The position numbers were made by a program, and so were the translations under genes. Under the pieces are notes generated by a model. The model saw only the letters and a list, made by a program, of their open reading frames with translations. It was not told the origin of the DNA and made no database searches. This document shows positions 13,510 to 26,328 of a DNA stretch of 64,000 nucleotides, piece by piece. The stretch is from Stratiolaelaps scimitus (taxonomy: Eukaryota; Arthropoda; Arachnida; Mesostigmata; Laelapidae), in assembly GCA_019614645.1 (NCBI GenBank), contig JABWDB010000005.1, positions 19,209,001-19,273,000 on the forward strand. The letters run 5' to 3'. Numbering within the stretch: the first letter of the stretch is position 1; each line of letters begins with the position of its first letter.

Positions 13510-14340
13510 AGAAGGGTGCATGGCAGCCGGTTCCAGTCTAAATTAGAAACTTAGCATTATCAATAATTTAATAAGTTGCTTATTTCAAAGTCGATCAAGG
13601 TCGATCATGATAACATCGTAGATGTCTTGTGTTACAGCTTGAAAGGTGCTTAACAAATTTGACTGCCATTTAAGTCCAGGATACACTTACTAGAGGTTTT
13701 GAAGCAACGTTCATTCCCTACGTCCATCGAATGTTACGCGGGCTGTGAAAGCTCTTCCAGCTATTGTCGGCTGAGGTTCGGTGGGTGCCTGCCCTGAAGG
13801 CTCCCAGTTCAGTGCTAAAGATTTATGGCACCGACGTGATCAGGTTCCTGCGAACTTCGAGGCTCATCCACCGCAGCCACCATTATTGCCGTATCATTCA
13901 GGTGACCAAACGATGCCCGAAGTGGCTCTTCGGGAAGGGCTTGTGCGTCGAGATCTCGTTCTCCCACTGAAATAAACCACCAGGACTTATTGGAAAAGTT
14001 CAAACCAAACGCGGTCACTTCTGTTTTTTTCTGTACGTTGGCACGATACGCCTAGCCTATTGCGCACCATAGCAGAAGACGAACAACAGCGGAAGGTGAG
14101 GCTTCCATGTTGAGATGAGTAATTCAAACCTCAGGATGTGTTATTTGGACCGCGAACCTGCCTTATATTTATGTACAGCCTGTCTAGGTAGATGGGTATA
14201 TGCCAGATGACGGGACTCGAACCAGCGACAGTGCATTCAGCTTGCTGTGCACGAATCTGTAAAAATTCAGCGGATACGGCCCAGCGGGAACAGTTTTCTC
14301 ACCGACTAGTCTCTCTCTTTCTGTAAATATATGTACATGG
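13510..14340. other. Spacer with a short GC-richer block open in three frames
   Basis: Between about 13764 and 14018, two plus-strand frames and one minus-strand frame are open for 60 or more codons. One plus frame reads LWHRRDQVPANFEAHPPQPP and ends in an AATAAA-containing stop region at 13970. The true frame, if any, cannot be chosen. Confidence 0.3.
14205..14225 (-). mobile_element. Isolated B-box (possible decayed SINE)
   Basis: GGTTCGAGTCCC on the minus strand (14212-14223) matches the polymerase III B box. No A box is seen at the expected distance and no cloverleaf can be drawn, so it is not a tRNA gene. Confidence 0.2.
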
Positions 14341-16550
14341 AGGTTGTTTCCACAACCTATATCACTGTGTGTTATCTCTTTGTGGCGGTACTATTGCCCC
14401 CCCTTCGGTCCGGTCGGGCCAGGTGACAGCTATATAGCGAGGCCAACTTTGCTGCAGGACAGAATGCAAATACTATACCACTACTGGTACTACAATACAG
14501 CCTACATACAGGCGAATGCAGCTGCCGTTCCAGCCGATGTAGCAACACACGATCACACGACCAATAGCACAACCGCCGCCGCTGTCATCAGCAGCAGCAA
14601 CAACACCTGCTGTGCCCGTATTCCCTTAAGGCCTTTTCCTATTTTCTACGGGACACCGCTAGAACGGCGGCGGCGGCGGCGCTGGCGGCCGTCCATGAGC
14701 AGTATAGGATATCCGCTGTTGTACGCGGTCTTGCGTCGTGGCAGATAGTGCAAGCTCAGCGGGGTCAATATATCACTGTCACTTTGGTCGAGCGAGGTTT
14801 AGGCACAGAACATTCATACGGACTCGTAGTCTAACGTGTGCACACCCAAACACACGCAGACGCCAGCAGCGGATCACACAGATGCGCTCATTTGCTACGA
14901 CGAACATAGTCGATCTGCTCATAGACATTTATGTGACAGGACGAGTTCGGGGAATCGCATCGCACCGGATCTGATCGGATCAACTGCGAACGATCGTGGC
15001 GATTGTCTACGCGGATAAGTGTCGTCCATGGGCAGGTGCCGTCTGCGAAATGATTACCTCGAACGCGGCAGCCCTATAATTAGGTGAGCGAAACAGCGGT
15101 ACGGAGCACGAAGGATAACCAGGAGTATCATCGGGTGGGCCAATGAATTGTGGATCGAATCCTTTGTACAGAGAATGTTCTACATTAAGATGGATGTGGC
15201 ACGTTGAAGGAAAACAAATTAGAAGACGATGTTGTCTACGCAACGGTGGGTGGTCTACGACGAAATGATGTTATTGTAATTAGGACTAGTATTGTTTTTT
15301 CAGAGGTTCGTATTTGTGCGACTGTGGAAAATAAGTATGGTCAATTGGGATATAGAATTACATGTCGAGAGCTTGTTTTCGTCGGGTATTCACTCTATTT
15401 ATTGTCTGTGTGTCTGTCTATCGGTATAAAATTGCAGCCATATATCAACAACGCTGTTGGAGGGGTACAGACCATAGACAGACGAGTAAGGAACGTGTAC
15501 AAACATTGGTAGAACCGTGCACAAGCAATAGATGTTTCGTCATTTGAGATAGAACTTGCTATGACTAAATATTCTTGCTATATCATCTGCGCGGATCAAC
15601 CTATCAATGTCCAATGTTTGTGTCACCTGCACGTTCATGCAGCGCCTCGTTGGATTTTCCATCCACACAACGTACTCATCGTGGTGCTCGAGAATAGCCA
15701 TTTCTAGTCATGGGTGCTTTCCAAATCCTCCATAGGTCCTGTGTATTTTCTAGACATCGTATGCGTCGTCGAATGACGGATACCGCGGATATACGAGAGC
15801 GTCGGACGTCAACGACGACCACACCAAGACGTTTTCGTGAATGTGAACTGATTCGTCTCTCTCTCTATCTCTCTCTCCTTGTCGGTATGTCTGCGTGTGT
15901 GTTCCATCTTCGCGATCAGAGATCGGCGGATTCGCAATTCAGAACCGGATTCTTCATAGGTCTCATACAATCATATAACAGCGAGCGGCAGTGCCTCCTA
16001 TACGTCCTTTCATTGTTGAGCGACCGAGGGCAAATCGCAGGCGCTGCACTTCCATCCGTTCCACCAGCCTCCCCTTTCGCCGATCCCATCCCCACAGCGA
16101 CGTTCGCGCATCGCCCGTTGAACCTGCTCTGACACCACGTGATCTGCGCCGCAGCGCATAGAAGAAGGTAGGCGTTCAACCTTCGTTCGCTACTTGACCA
16201 TTCTCAATATGTGCATATTCAACGTGTGCATGGCTCAATATTCGTTCGTTCTTCGAACGGGAATATAAATGCCGACTTGAAATCGTAGAGCCGACGCAGC
16301 AAAGCGAGTGGGAGAAGACTTTAAAGACGTTTTATGTTAAGCATCGTCCCTACCACCGTCAGTGGATGGGTCGTCGACGCGGTCCCTCCGTCTACAGGCG
16401 GCACTAGCATCTTATCTGACGACGGGGTGGGAATAGCATGTCCGTCTCGGATTTAAATCATCTCTCGAGAAGGGGGAGGAGGGTCCGTATCAGGCACCGA
16501 CAATCCCGACGTCCACATGCAAAGAGGCCAGAGAGACAGAGACAGGGAGA
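14340..16550. other. GC-richer region with CCG and GCA runs
   Basis: Overlapping open frames up to 140 codons (15710-16132, plus) in CT- and CG-rich sequence; none recognisable. Possible regulatory or 5' UTR DNA. Confidence 0.35.
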
Positions 16551-19550
16551 GATGACATGAAACCAACAGACGTGTGGAGGTAAAGCTAAAGTCAACCTAC
16601 TCTGAGGCTTCGTTCTAGCTTAATTAGCTCTAGGATTAGAAATCGAGTCGGGCTTACGGTGTGCTATAGCGTGTAGTGGACAATGGCTGTTACGAAACTG
16701 CCCCCGTGGTAGTTTCTACGCAGGCGCGTGGAATGAACGCACGCAAGGTTTGAGGCTGTTCAGCCATCGTCGACAGAGGTGAGCTTTCGATAGAAAGTAA
16801 TTGGGTGAATATCAGTTGACGCTTTGTCGGCGCTAAAGCTTTTGTTCGATATTTTCGAAAAGGGAAAACTGTCGACGGCTTATCCTGCAGAATATTGTCC
16901 TGTGATTGTGAAATTTGCCGAAATATAATTAGTTCATAGCATGCAGCAGCTGCTGGTCCTTCTTTGTCAAGGGGAGCTACTGAAGTACTACTCCGAACGC
17001 AGCCTCAGGACGCACTTCGGATATGCCTTATGTATATGCAATCTCAAAGAAAAGCTGATACGTTAGCAGATAGGAGCTTTATCTGAGAGGACACACTTTC
17101 TTTTAGACCATTTGAATTCAGGAGACCAACAAGCGTATGTGGATCCATTCTACAAAAGCCAGAGAGGGTCACAGCATTCTCGAATGAGTGCCAACGAAAT
17201 CTGGAATATCCTGGATATTCTGCCTAGCTCAGCATCTCCATGCGTCAACCCTGCTTCGAAGTAATGCAGATGCCATGCAGTACAATCCTGTATGTAACAC
17301 AATCGGTAATTTGAGCTAGCCCAAGTTGCCGATCAGTGAATAGCAACTCATGTATGTATATCTCAATGGCACTACGTATAACTTTAGCATCAGGTTGACC
17401 ACTCGAATCTGAAACGTCAAACATGTAGACTAATCAAGTTCCTGAGCAGTTGGCTTTCGACGATTGATTAATAAAAACGATTGCACGTTTGATTCCTCAA
17501 TATGTGTCCATACGGTAACAAAACATGTTCGCCAGGCTGACGAAATAACATAAAGTGAACCGAACGCTCAACAATAGCCTGAGAGATATACGCTCATTTC
17601 TATGAGGCCAAATCGCACAGATTTGACTATGTGTCTATGTTCATTTCTACTTTGTGCCATTTTACCTCGACATTTTCAAAGATGCAATCTTCCCTTCGAT
17701 AGTGTTGACTACTTAGAGTTTCAATGGCCGTTTTTCAAGAGCAAGAACAGCGAAGATATATTTTTCACAATTGTTACATATTGTTGACACGAGAGCAGAG
17801 TTATTATTGCTCTCTATATTCCGAAGTCGATTAAGGAGTTGTTGTTGAGGCACACGAGAAGCGTGTAACTCAAGTAAGTCCTATTGAGAATGTCAACTAT
17901 AATATTTTTAGAACATTTGTCGCCAAATGCAACGCTAAGCTCCTATCTGAATGGGTAGTTTGTTTTTTATATTTTTTTATAGCGCAAACCCTAAATGCTG
18001 AGTCACAATGTGCTAAACGATGCCATGAACTTCAGCTCATACAGGAGGAGGTTGTATCGAGCATTGTCAAAGGTACATGAGAGGTCGACAAATAGGACGA
18101 GCGCATACGGATCCCTGCATGACATAATATTTCCTCAATCAACCGGACTATAGTTATTGCTAAGCCCCGCTTTGGATGCAAATCAAACTCATTGTCAATG
18201 AGTGGCCGATCGGTTTGTAAGCAGCCCCTGTCGACTTACAACTTTCGAAGCAAAGCCCAATGGAATATATGAGTTTTCGGCAGACATCGCGTTGTACATC
18301 GAACTACATCTTTCTTCGCCTACCTCTCTCTCTCTCTCTTTCGGCAGAGAGACGAAGAGGTTGAGGTTAAGATTTCTGCTAAACGGAGTTGAATTACTTG
18401 TGCAGCTCCTATATCTAGCTGACTAAGAGTGTATGGTTAGCTTGAATACATCACACCTGATATATTCCGCTTCGGCAGCAAAAAATTAGCTACCCCTCAG
18501 CCTGCTGGATGGCCTTCGCACGGCGGCAGTTGCAACGGCCCTGCTGCAGTGGCCTGGTCTGGCCAAAAACGCGTCTCTACATTTTTGCGCATGGAGCCAT
18601 CCGCTAACTTCTACCACTCCTCCGGGACGGGCTCAACGGGATCTGGTTGAGGGGCCTGTATGTATATATGTATGTCTGTGGTATGTGGGGACGATCGAGG
18701 GGGTATGGAGTCGTGGCGAAAGCTCTCGCTTCTCTCTTCTGAATGATAAAGACCTGACCATTGTCGCCTCAGTTGGTAGAGTCTGGCGATGTTCTCTCTT
18801 TGTTGGCCCGGCGTTATACGTCGGGCTAATACCACTCGACCGACCACCAGCCGGCTGGTCCAATGACCGGACGAGTATGGACCTCCGTTTATAAACACTC
18901 TCCAGCTTTATAGCGGTCGGCTGGTGGGACTAGCCTGCTTACGTGTATTAAGGTCCATTTCCCGCAAGCAGAGAGACACAAGCCAATTGCACTGTTCGGT
19001 GGCGACACATAAACCACTGGGTTTATAGTACGGCAATAATAGGTATATGATGCCTAGATGAATCAGTTCAATACCAGCAATAGTGTACTAGCATTCGGTT
19101 CATTAACTGTCGATCGAACATTGAGTTTCCCTTAAAAATACCTAAGCTACATTGAATGGCTACTCTAAGGAAACAAGGTAAATTCTTCGTTAATTATATC
19201 AACGTTCTGAAGTTCTCTTACCCTTTGTTGCGAACTTCTTCTTTCGATAAAAAAATATCAAATTTACATGTGCTCAGAGCATCAACGACTGATATTCATT
19301 CTGACAGATCATTTTCGTCTGATACTACGATGTCCTCACTCTCTAAGCAGATTAAGGCCTTAGTTAGTTATTCTATATAATATGAGAACATATAAATGGT
19401 CTTAAATGATGACTAACTAATTAGAGAGAATGGCCGCATAAATACATTGCCAGCACTCATTTCCTTATTGGTATACATATTTATACTCTGTAAATGACAG
19501 ATCAGCATTAATAGTTCAATCATCAGCTAAGGCTCAATTATCGAAATAGA
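16550..19550. other. Spacer
   Basis: No supported exon. A tRNA-A-box-like CTCAGTTGGTAGAG at about 18767 stands alone. Confidence 0.45.
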
Positions 19551-19586
19551 AGGTTCGAATTTTTTCTCCATTTCCCGGGTTGATTG

Positions 19587-19668
19587 ACATTTAACCTCCA
19601 CGGTATCATTTTCGGTATTGACATACCCCCCATAAGACGGACCCCTATAAATGCAAATGTGCATCGAT
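19587..19668 (-). mobile_element. Partial SINE body (3' part), same family as 26.2 kb
   Basis: The plus-strand stretch shares long blocks with the element at 26.2 kb: ACATTTAAC, TCCACGGTA, TTTCGG, CATAAGACGGA, AAATGCAAATGTGCA. Similarity fades just where the B box would start, so the tRNA-like head is missing or replaced. Confidence 0.5.
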
Positions 19669-19728
19669 CGGGAAAGGCCCGAATCTTAGCATTAGGTAAC
19701 CCGCCTTGGTAACTCGGCAAGGAAACAG

Positions 19729-20049
19729 GTGGACAAATGTGTTGTGTTTTACAGGCTTATTCCGTACAGAGTTCGAAGCTCCTTTGATAAGCTGTGTCAT
19801 ATACGCATCCCTGTGCATGGGGAAATGTTCATATATAGGCGTAGGTGCCTGTTTATCTTGGCAGTACAACTAATATTAATGCGCGTAAAGAACGAGTTCG
19901 AAGCTGTGCGAAAGACTGCCGTTGTTGGAAGCGTTCTATTTGCATACGAGTTTGTATTAACGCCAACCGAAGGCATTAGCTATCACAATCGACTTGATCT
20001 TGACATTTCGCGGCGAAGCTATGGACGAACGAGGACATTGATACTCTGA
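19729..20049 (+). CDS. Unrecognised open frame, 106 codons
   Basis: Open from a GTG codon; the first clear ATG is in the middle of the frame. Contains FILAVQLILMRVKNEFEAVR. Non-repetitive, directly after a partial SINE. Possibly a repeat-derived relic; no splice sites or family support it. Confidence 0.12.
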   Translation: MDKCVVFYRLIPYRVRSSFDKLCHIRIPVHGEMFIYRRRCLFILAVQLILMRVKNEFEAVRKTAVVGSVLFAYEFVLTPTEGISYHNRLDLDISRRSYGRTRTLIL

Positions 20050-20072
20050 CATACACCATAAATCTGGATGAT

Positions 20073-20355
20073 ATATGTATATATATATATCTAAGAATTC
20101 AATGATTGTAGCTAGACACGTACGAAGCCCTCCCTACCTGACGGGTTGTCACGTTACCAATGTCCTGCCTACGACAGAGCAGTACGCTAGCAGAGATCCA
20201 AATTCGGCGTTGAGATTTATGGTCTATGTAAAAAGTGTGAACGCTCTCACTCGGACCATTGGCTCGCTACGAAATGTTTGCGGGCAACTCAATTCGATAG
20301 GGGTAGCCAACACCTTAACGCGTTAATATAAAGTTATGTATATATATATATATAT
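20073..20355. repeat. (TA)n tracts flanking an open frame
   Basis: Short TA runs at about 20075-20090 and 20337-20355 bracket an 83-codon plus-strand open frame of no recognisable family. Confidence 0.8.
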
Positions 20356-21200
20356 CACAAAATCGAGGTGGTCGATTGAATATTTATTTTCATATAACGA
20401 CGTACACAACACACATATTAATTGTACATATTAGTCCATCACCTAAGTGAAATTTATACTGCTCACAGAATAGCGAAGGACTTCAACGATAGCCTGACAT
20501 CGCGTACCAAATTGTTAACAACAGCACAGCCCACGAACAGACAGAATATCTGTCAGCTACGAGTTTGAGCAGCGGGAATAGATCACAACAGCAGAAGTCG
20601 ACCTACTATCGATTAGCCGTTCGATTACATCAAAGAACGTCAATGAGAAAATATTGCAAGAGTTGGTCTCTCGTTGGGCAAATAAAGCCCGTACGAAAAG
20701 CGACGCCAACCGCCGCTTGCAAGAAACCGGAAAGTCGTTCCCAGTGACCTTTGGCGGACTCTCCGTACGAACACAAACAAACTGAGGGACCATCTGGCCC
20801 CCTCGTAAGGAGGTTCAGTAGAAAGGTTAGATGTGGGTTATGAAGGCGCGTAAAAGAAACAATACAAAAAAGCAATTTCGCTGACTCCTACGCAATGGAG
20901 ACGTCTGTGGTTGGACTCTCAAGTTTCGAAAACACGACGCTGCCCTTCCCCCGTTCGCTTATGTAAGCTGCGCAGCTTGACCTGCTGAATATACATACAT
21001 ATGCTTCGGGATGGCGTGGAGAAAACGTGGCCGACTCAAACAATAGGGTCTCAGGATCGTATCCCACAAGACGCATTTGAGTCGATGCCATATGGTACTT
21101 GCTATATTGCAGTAAATTTGTCAATTCTCAACTCGGGAACACTATACTCAAGCTCTGGATGCGCTTCCAGATGTTGAGCTGTCAATTAGAGAAATAAAAA
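20356..21200. other. Spacer with short open frames
   Basis: Minus-strand frames at 20557-20793 and 20888-21124 have no family or splice support. Confidence 0.4.
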
Positions 21201-23740
21201 GATCGAAAAGTATCGCCCCGAATCGCCCTCTCATGCTTCTCGCAATTTCACATATCGATTAGACTTGATAGTCGGCAAATCCTTAGACAATATATCTCGG
21301 ACATTATACGATAACAGACCTCGCTGAAGGGACATGAGCGACGTCATTCGAACATCCTCCCTGACAACTTGTGCTGGCCCGTTTATCAGGACTTGTACCC
21401 GAGTCCAAGTAGGTCCAAGTAGCGAGACCAAAGGGGACGGCGGATCCCAGCGGGAACAGAGCGAGGAGGTGGCCAGCGGCAAATTGATGTAGGCGGAACG
21501 CGGGGAACGTTGCGACATTCGCTGACGCTGACACGGCTCTGGTCAGAGGTAAAAAGGAACCCAAAGGCTCATAGATAGAGAGGAGGAGAGGAAGAAGAAG
21601 AAGAACAACAACAACATCGAAGACAAATAGTCTCTCCCAGCACACACGCACACGTACATATAGACATTGCAAAGGCGAGTGTCTTATATCACACGGATCG
21701 ATGTCCTCTGCTGTTCCGATGGGAAAAGAGCCACATATAACACCTGTTGTATCCTGCTGCTAGTGCTGCTGCTTCTGCTGTCGGTGCCGCTGCTGCTGTT
21801 GTTGTTACTCAGAGTAATTTAGCTGAAGTGAGACGTGCCCATTCAATGTTTCCGCTGTTCAATTTAGATTTGAAACGTTAGCAGATAATCACTTGGTCGC
21901 ACTCCGGAAAAGGGTCGAGTCGATATTGACACTGATAATACCTGGTGATGGTGTGAGCCATCACACCCTGCTGAGTCCTCGCAAACTATTTTCACCATGC
22001 TGTCGAGCTCGTTTTAATCTAAAATTTCGAGGGGCACAAGTTGCGCCTCATGTTACGGTGTTTTTCGTTCAGGTTCAGGAAGCGAGCTAGCGACATCAGG
22101 TAACCCTCTGCCCGTTAGCGTACACCGGGGCAGCGGTCGGGCAAATCAGCGAGCGACACAGAAACGCAGGCAGGAAGGCAGAAAAAGGAAGGCGCATCTT
22201 GTGTCTGCGCGTAAGCTGTACAGATGCGGACTACTCAGCTTTTTTACCTCTTGCCCGAGATCTCTCTCTCTCTCTCTCTTTCTCTATCTCTTCCATCTCC
22301 CGTCAACGATGACGCCGATCCCTGCTCCGTCGGTCGCTCGCTCACTCAGCCCGTTTCAAATTCACGCGCCATTACACAGAGCGAACGGTACGAAGCAGGC
22401 AGGCGGTGTACGGGGGGCCGGCGGCGCCTCCGCGTGAATTGAAATAGTAACGTATGGGAAGTCTCATCCCGGCATCTCCCGCCTACGTTCTCCAACCTTC
22501 TCGTGTTTCGTTGATGGCTGACTGCCAACGCCACCGTCGTCGGATCGGGCCGTCGGTATTATCGCTGTCATCGAAGGTGTTCTTTTTTTTTGTCAGTTTG
22601 ACGATACCACGGACGCGCTCCTACTGGTCTCCTCAATCGATTTTACAGTTAGGGGTGCTGCTTCTGCTATCAGGCAACAACAGTGGTTTTTCCTTGAATT
22701 GATAGCTGCACGAATGTGTGAACCTTTATATGCGTAAAGCAGGTAGAGATACGAAGTGGTAGTGTGCAGATATTTTTAAGGGGGCGGATGCTTATTAAGG
22801 AAGAGCACTATTAGTGGCAAGATTTTATCGAAGCTCTGTCAAAGGAATAATAATGCTAAAGCAAGAATTGGTGTCGGTCTTATCACGCGAATCTAAAGAT
22901 TTATTGGTTTTGAGTTTGGCGGTACGTTTGAGGTGAACATATTTGATCAGTTTAGAGGAACGTATTTGTTGAAATCTGCTCGCACGTTCATTAGCAACAT
23001 TGTTCACTCGTTAAGAGTACGAGTGCACTTACGAAAACACACGGAAAGATTATAGGCACATAGTCTCGCTGCAACTTACGACCAGACAGGTGTGCCCTTG
23101 TCTTCGAGTGCTATCTCAACACAGCTTGTCGCCTGTTTTGCATGTCCTGAAATAATAATTCGCACATTATTAGTGTACTTTGGAGAAAGGCACGAATTTT
23201 AAGATCCACTCGGGGGTGAACATCATGTTCAGCAGGCGCTGTCAATGCAAAGAAGCGCCGCTACCAGAGACACTTCGGGAAGTTAGACAACACTGGAGCG
23301 TCCCGTAGGCAGGAGCGCGACATGATGGGGGGGGGGATCTAGAAAGGCAGAACCGCTATGGCAATTGTCGGTCGTTCCCTCGGTGACGTCGGTGATGTAC
23401 ACCGAAAAATTTTGACGGATCAACGCGCTGCGTCCGAGGGGGGGTAAAAGTTTCGCGATATTCCACTCGGCCAATAGCAGCGCATGGGTACTACATGGTA
23501 AGGAGGAAGCGCTATGTTCCCCGTACAACCGAGCGCCTGCTACTGCTGAAGCTCGCGCTGTGAACACGAGCGGCACGAGACGGGGATGAGCTAGCGCGAG
23601 TCGTCGAGCAGGATGTCGACAACGACGACGGCGAGATGTTTGCCGGAGCGAGTTTCCCATTAGCAACGAGTCGGGTAGGGGAGGGACACCTTGCAACAGT
23701 CGGCCAAGCATTTAATGAATGCTAATGCCATACACACACC
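21200..23740. other. Two GC-rich islands with AT-rich centre
   Basis: Islands at about 21.2-22.7 kb (AAG, CTG and CT runs) and 23.28-23.74 kb (GGGG runs), with spacer between. A 25-base block from 22079 to the donor CAG/GTAACC could be the end of a leader exon. No recognisable coding sequence. Confidence 0.4.
22259..22286. repeat. (CT)n tract
   Basis: Pyrimidine-rich CT run inside a GC-rich island. Confidence 0.85.
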
Positions 23741-26126
23741 TTACACACACACATACATACGCCACCGTTCAAAACGTGTTTGCTTCGTCTGCGGAGCGGA
23801 GAAATTCTTCTGGGTAAAGCTCTTCCTGTATTTAGTGAAATTTTATCAAAAAATAAATAATAATCATCATTTGGTGGAATGGGTTGATATGATGGAATAT
23901 ATACGCGGGATTGTTAAACACATTTCTTTACTGCACGTGCCGATCTTAAAGCTATGACATTATAGTACTGCGATATAATGCATACAATATTGACGATCAA
24001 ATTCCGAGCGTAGGCGGATAGCTTGAACTATGTATTATTAGGAGAAGCCCAACATGTGCCCTTTGCCGCTTGTACGAAAGAGTGAAATCTCGATTCTTCG
24101 AGACTGCTTATTGTGTATGAGCGTACTGAATGAGATTGACGTGCCAAGACTCACCATCAGTACAGGTTACTCTTTTTTTCCATGTCGTGACGTCACTTCC
24201 CACGCTCGGAAATGTCACACCGAACATTGTGTGTGTGTTATTCCAACACTCCAGCTCAAGTAGCTAACTCTGATAACGTTCTAAATTCACTCTGAAAAAT
24301 TACCCAGTTCTGTAAAGACCACGATCAAATAAGGATTTTTTTTAAATCGTTTAGTTAAAAAAACCTGTGATTGAACACGGCCAAATTGCGCAAGACGTGA
24401 ACAGAGCTAGCACAAACGTGCTGAAATGAAAGGAAGAATCCACCACGTATCACAACCACGGTAGGCCAGCTCTCGAAAGCTCTTCTGGGTTATTCGACGC
24501 AAAGCGTCTCCTAGAGAAAGGCGGCTCCTCTTACGAACTGGCCGAATTTGTTGTATATAATAAACACAGCTGCATATCAAATGACGAAAGTATTACGTAG
24601 TCTGCGCTAGCGAGCCTCCAACGTGTCCAAGACCATTAAGTGTTCTATGCACGATTGCGACAGACATTCTCTACTAGCAGAGCTATGGTTGCACCATTAT
24701 CGAACTAGATATGGTATTGCCGACGTTCATCGTTCCCTATGTTCACATATATCACATGATTCACACCGAAATGCTACACGTACAGCTGTACGCCTCCAGC
24801 CAAGATGCAGTTGCACTGTCCATCAAGATGTACGTAAGGTACATAAACGGCCTCTTTACTCGAGGAGTAAACGACATGCTTGATCATATTTTGCTGGCCT
24901 ATGCGCACATCGTCTAATGGATATCGACAGGTGAAGAGACGAAATATGGTAGAGGGCCGTTGGCTTGAGATGCTGTGTAGACATACAGTTATACATATAG
25001 ACACATAGTTTGACATTTCGTCCACTCTAGCAGGGAGCCGTTGAAAGGTTGTTAGCCTGCGAAAGGGTCAAAAAGATCTGAACAAAACCTGCTGTGGCTA
25101 GATAACACGCATACAGAATTTGACTCCCTCTCGTTGTTAATTGCTAAATCGATAAAACCAACCAACCAGGCAAAGTACTGCTCTATTAATCGATTCTTTA
25201 ACATATTTCGCTATTAAAAGCTACAACGGGTATAGCCGTTACACGTTCTTCTATAAGAAGTTGCCTGGTAAACTTAGCGTAAACTGGCGGTCATCCCTAA
25301 TGCAACTTCGTTGCTAATTCCTTCGCTGTGGAAGGACATGCTATGGTAACACTCATTACCACTCCCACATGTATGTCAAGCTCTGTCAAGCGCCTATTGA
25401 AAGATACGTTTATGAACGGGTATGCTATTCATAGAATAGAATAGCCACAATTGCACATGTGTCAAAGAGACAATGAAGCGTAACGGCAATTTCATTGTGC
25501 GGGAGCGCAAGCTAGCACTGGTTGTACCATGCGTTTTGTGAAATATCATTTTGCGTCGCTCTCCCAAGAGATTTCGTCCTGTCACTGGCTGGTTGACAAA
25601 GCCTCTCTTCAACATAGATATTTGAATTTAATATCAGCTCATACTGGCCGTCTCCCACAGTGGGGAGCAGCACAGAGCAATGGATGATGCTGTACGAGGA
25701 TCATGCCAAGGAAGGTATGAAGGCTCAATACAAGAAAACTCTATTTCGTCTGGGTCATGAAAACTTGACGGACCAGCAGTGTGACACTAACGGCAAGCGT
25801 TGGCAGACGATGAAGGGTGGTGAATGACAAAATTGTCCTCATCACATAATTGAGGTCAGGCCTGAAACAGGACACAAAATCACCTACCGTGTTCATCTAA
25901 CATATAGACTGATTTTAACCCCTCTCGGTAAGACCGTCTCTCCCTATTGTGAAAGCGGTCTCCTGAAGTTATTCGGAACTGTGTCGCGTTTAGCGATATT
26001 CTTTCGTGCTAATCGTAAAGTATCGTAATTTGTATAAGTCGTTGAGAATTTGATTGTATTAAGCATGTTTAACAATTATGTCGACATTAGTGCCACGACA
26101 AGAGAAACCCCTCGGTCCTAGAACAG
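23740..26126. other. Spacer
   Basis: Short open frames only, up to the SINE insertion. Confidence 0.5.
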
Positions 26127-26137
26127 CTTGGTGACTA
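26127..26137. repeat. Target-site duplication, left copy
   Basis: CTTGGTGACTA, identical to 26318-26328 on the other side of the SINE. Confidence 0.7.
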
Positions 26138-26317
26138 AATAAATTTTCACAGCCAACATTTAACGTCCACGGTACTGCTTTCGGCATTGCTTCATAAGAC
26201 GGACAACCCCTTTAAATGCAAATGTGCAACGGTGGGGATCGAACCCGTGCATCTACGTTCGTCTCCTCTGATTGGAAGGCCCACACGAACGCACCACGCC
26301 ACTGCGCTTGACAACAT
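26138..26317 (-). mobile_element. tRNA-derived SINE, complete copy with target-site duplication
   Basis: A 180-base element read on the minus strand. Its head carries RNA polymerase III promoter boxes: an A box AAGCGCAGTGG (26299-26309) and a B box GGTTCGATCCC (26235-26245), 53 bases apart, as in a tRNA gene. A non-tRNA body follows and the 3' end is A/T-rich (GAAAATTTATT). It is bounded by an 11-base direct repeat, CTTGGTGACTA on the plus strand (26127-26137 and 26318-26328), the footprint of target-primed insertion. SINEs encode no protein and depend on LINE enzymes. The perfect duplication suggests a fairly recent insertion. Confidence 0.75.
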
Positions 26318-26328
26318 CTTGGTGACTA
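26318..26328. repeat. Target-site duplication, right copy
   Basis: CTTGGTGACTA, identical to 26127-26137. Confidence 0.7.

Noticed and set aside
14205..14290. Possible tRNA gene around the B box at 14212
   Set aside because: No A box and no acceptor stem can be formed.
18757..18830. tRNA-like CTCAGTTGGTAGAG
   Set aside because: No B box at the right distance and no cloverleaf; at best a fragment of a repeat.
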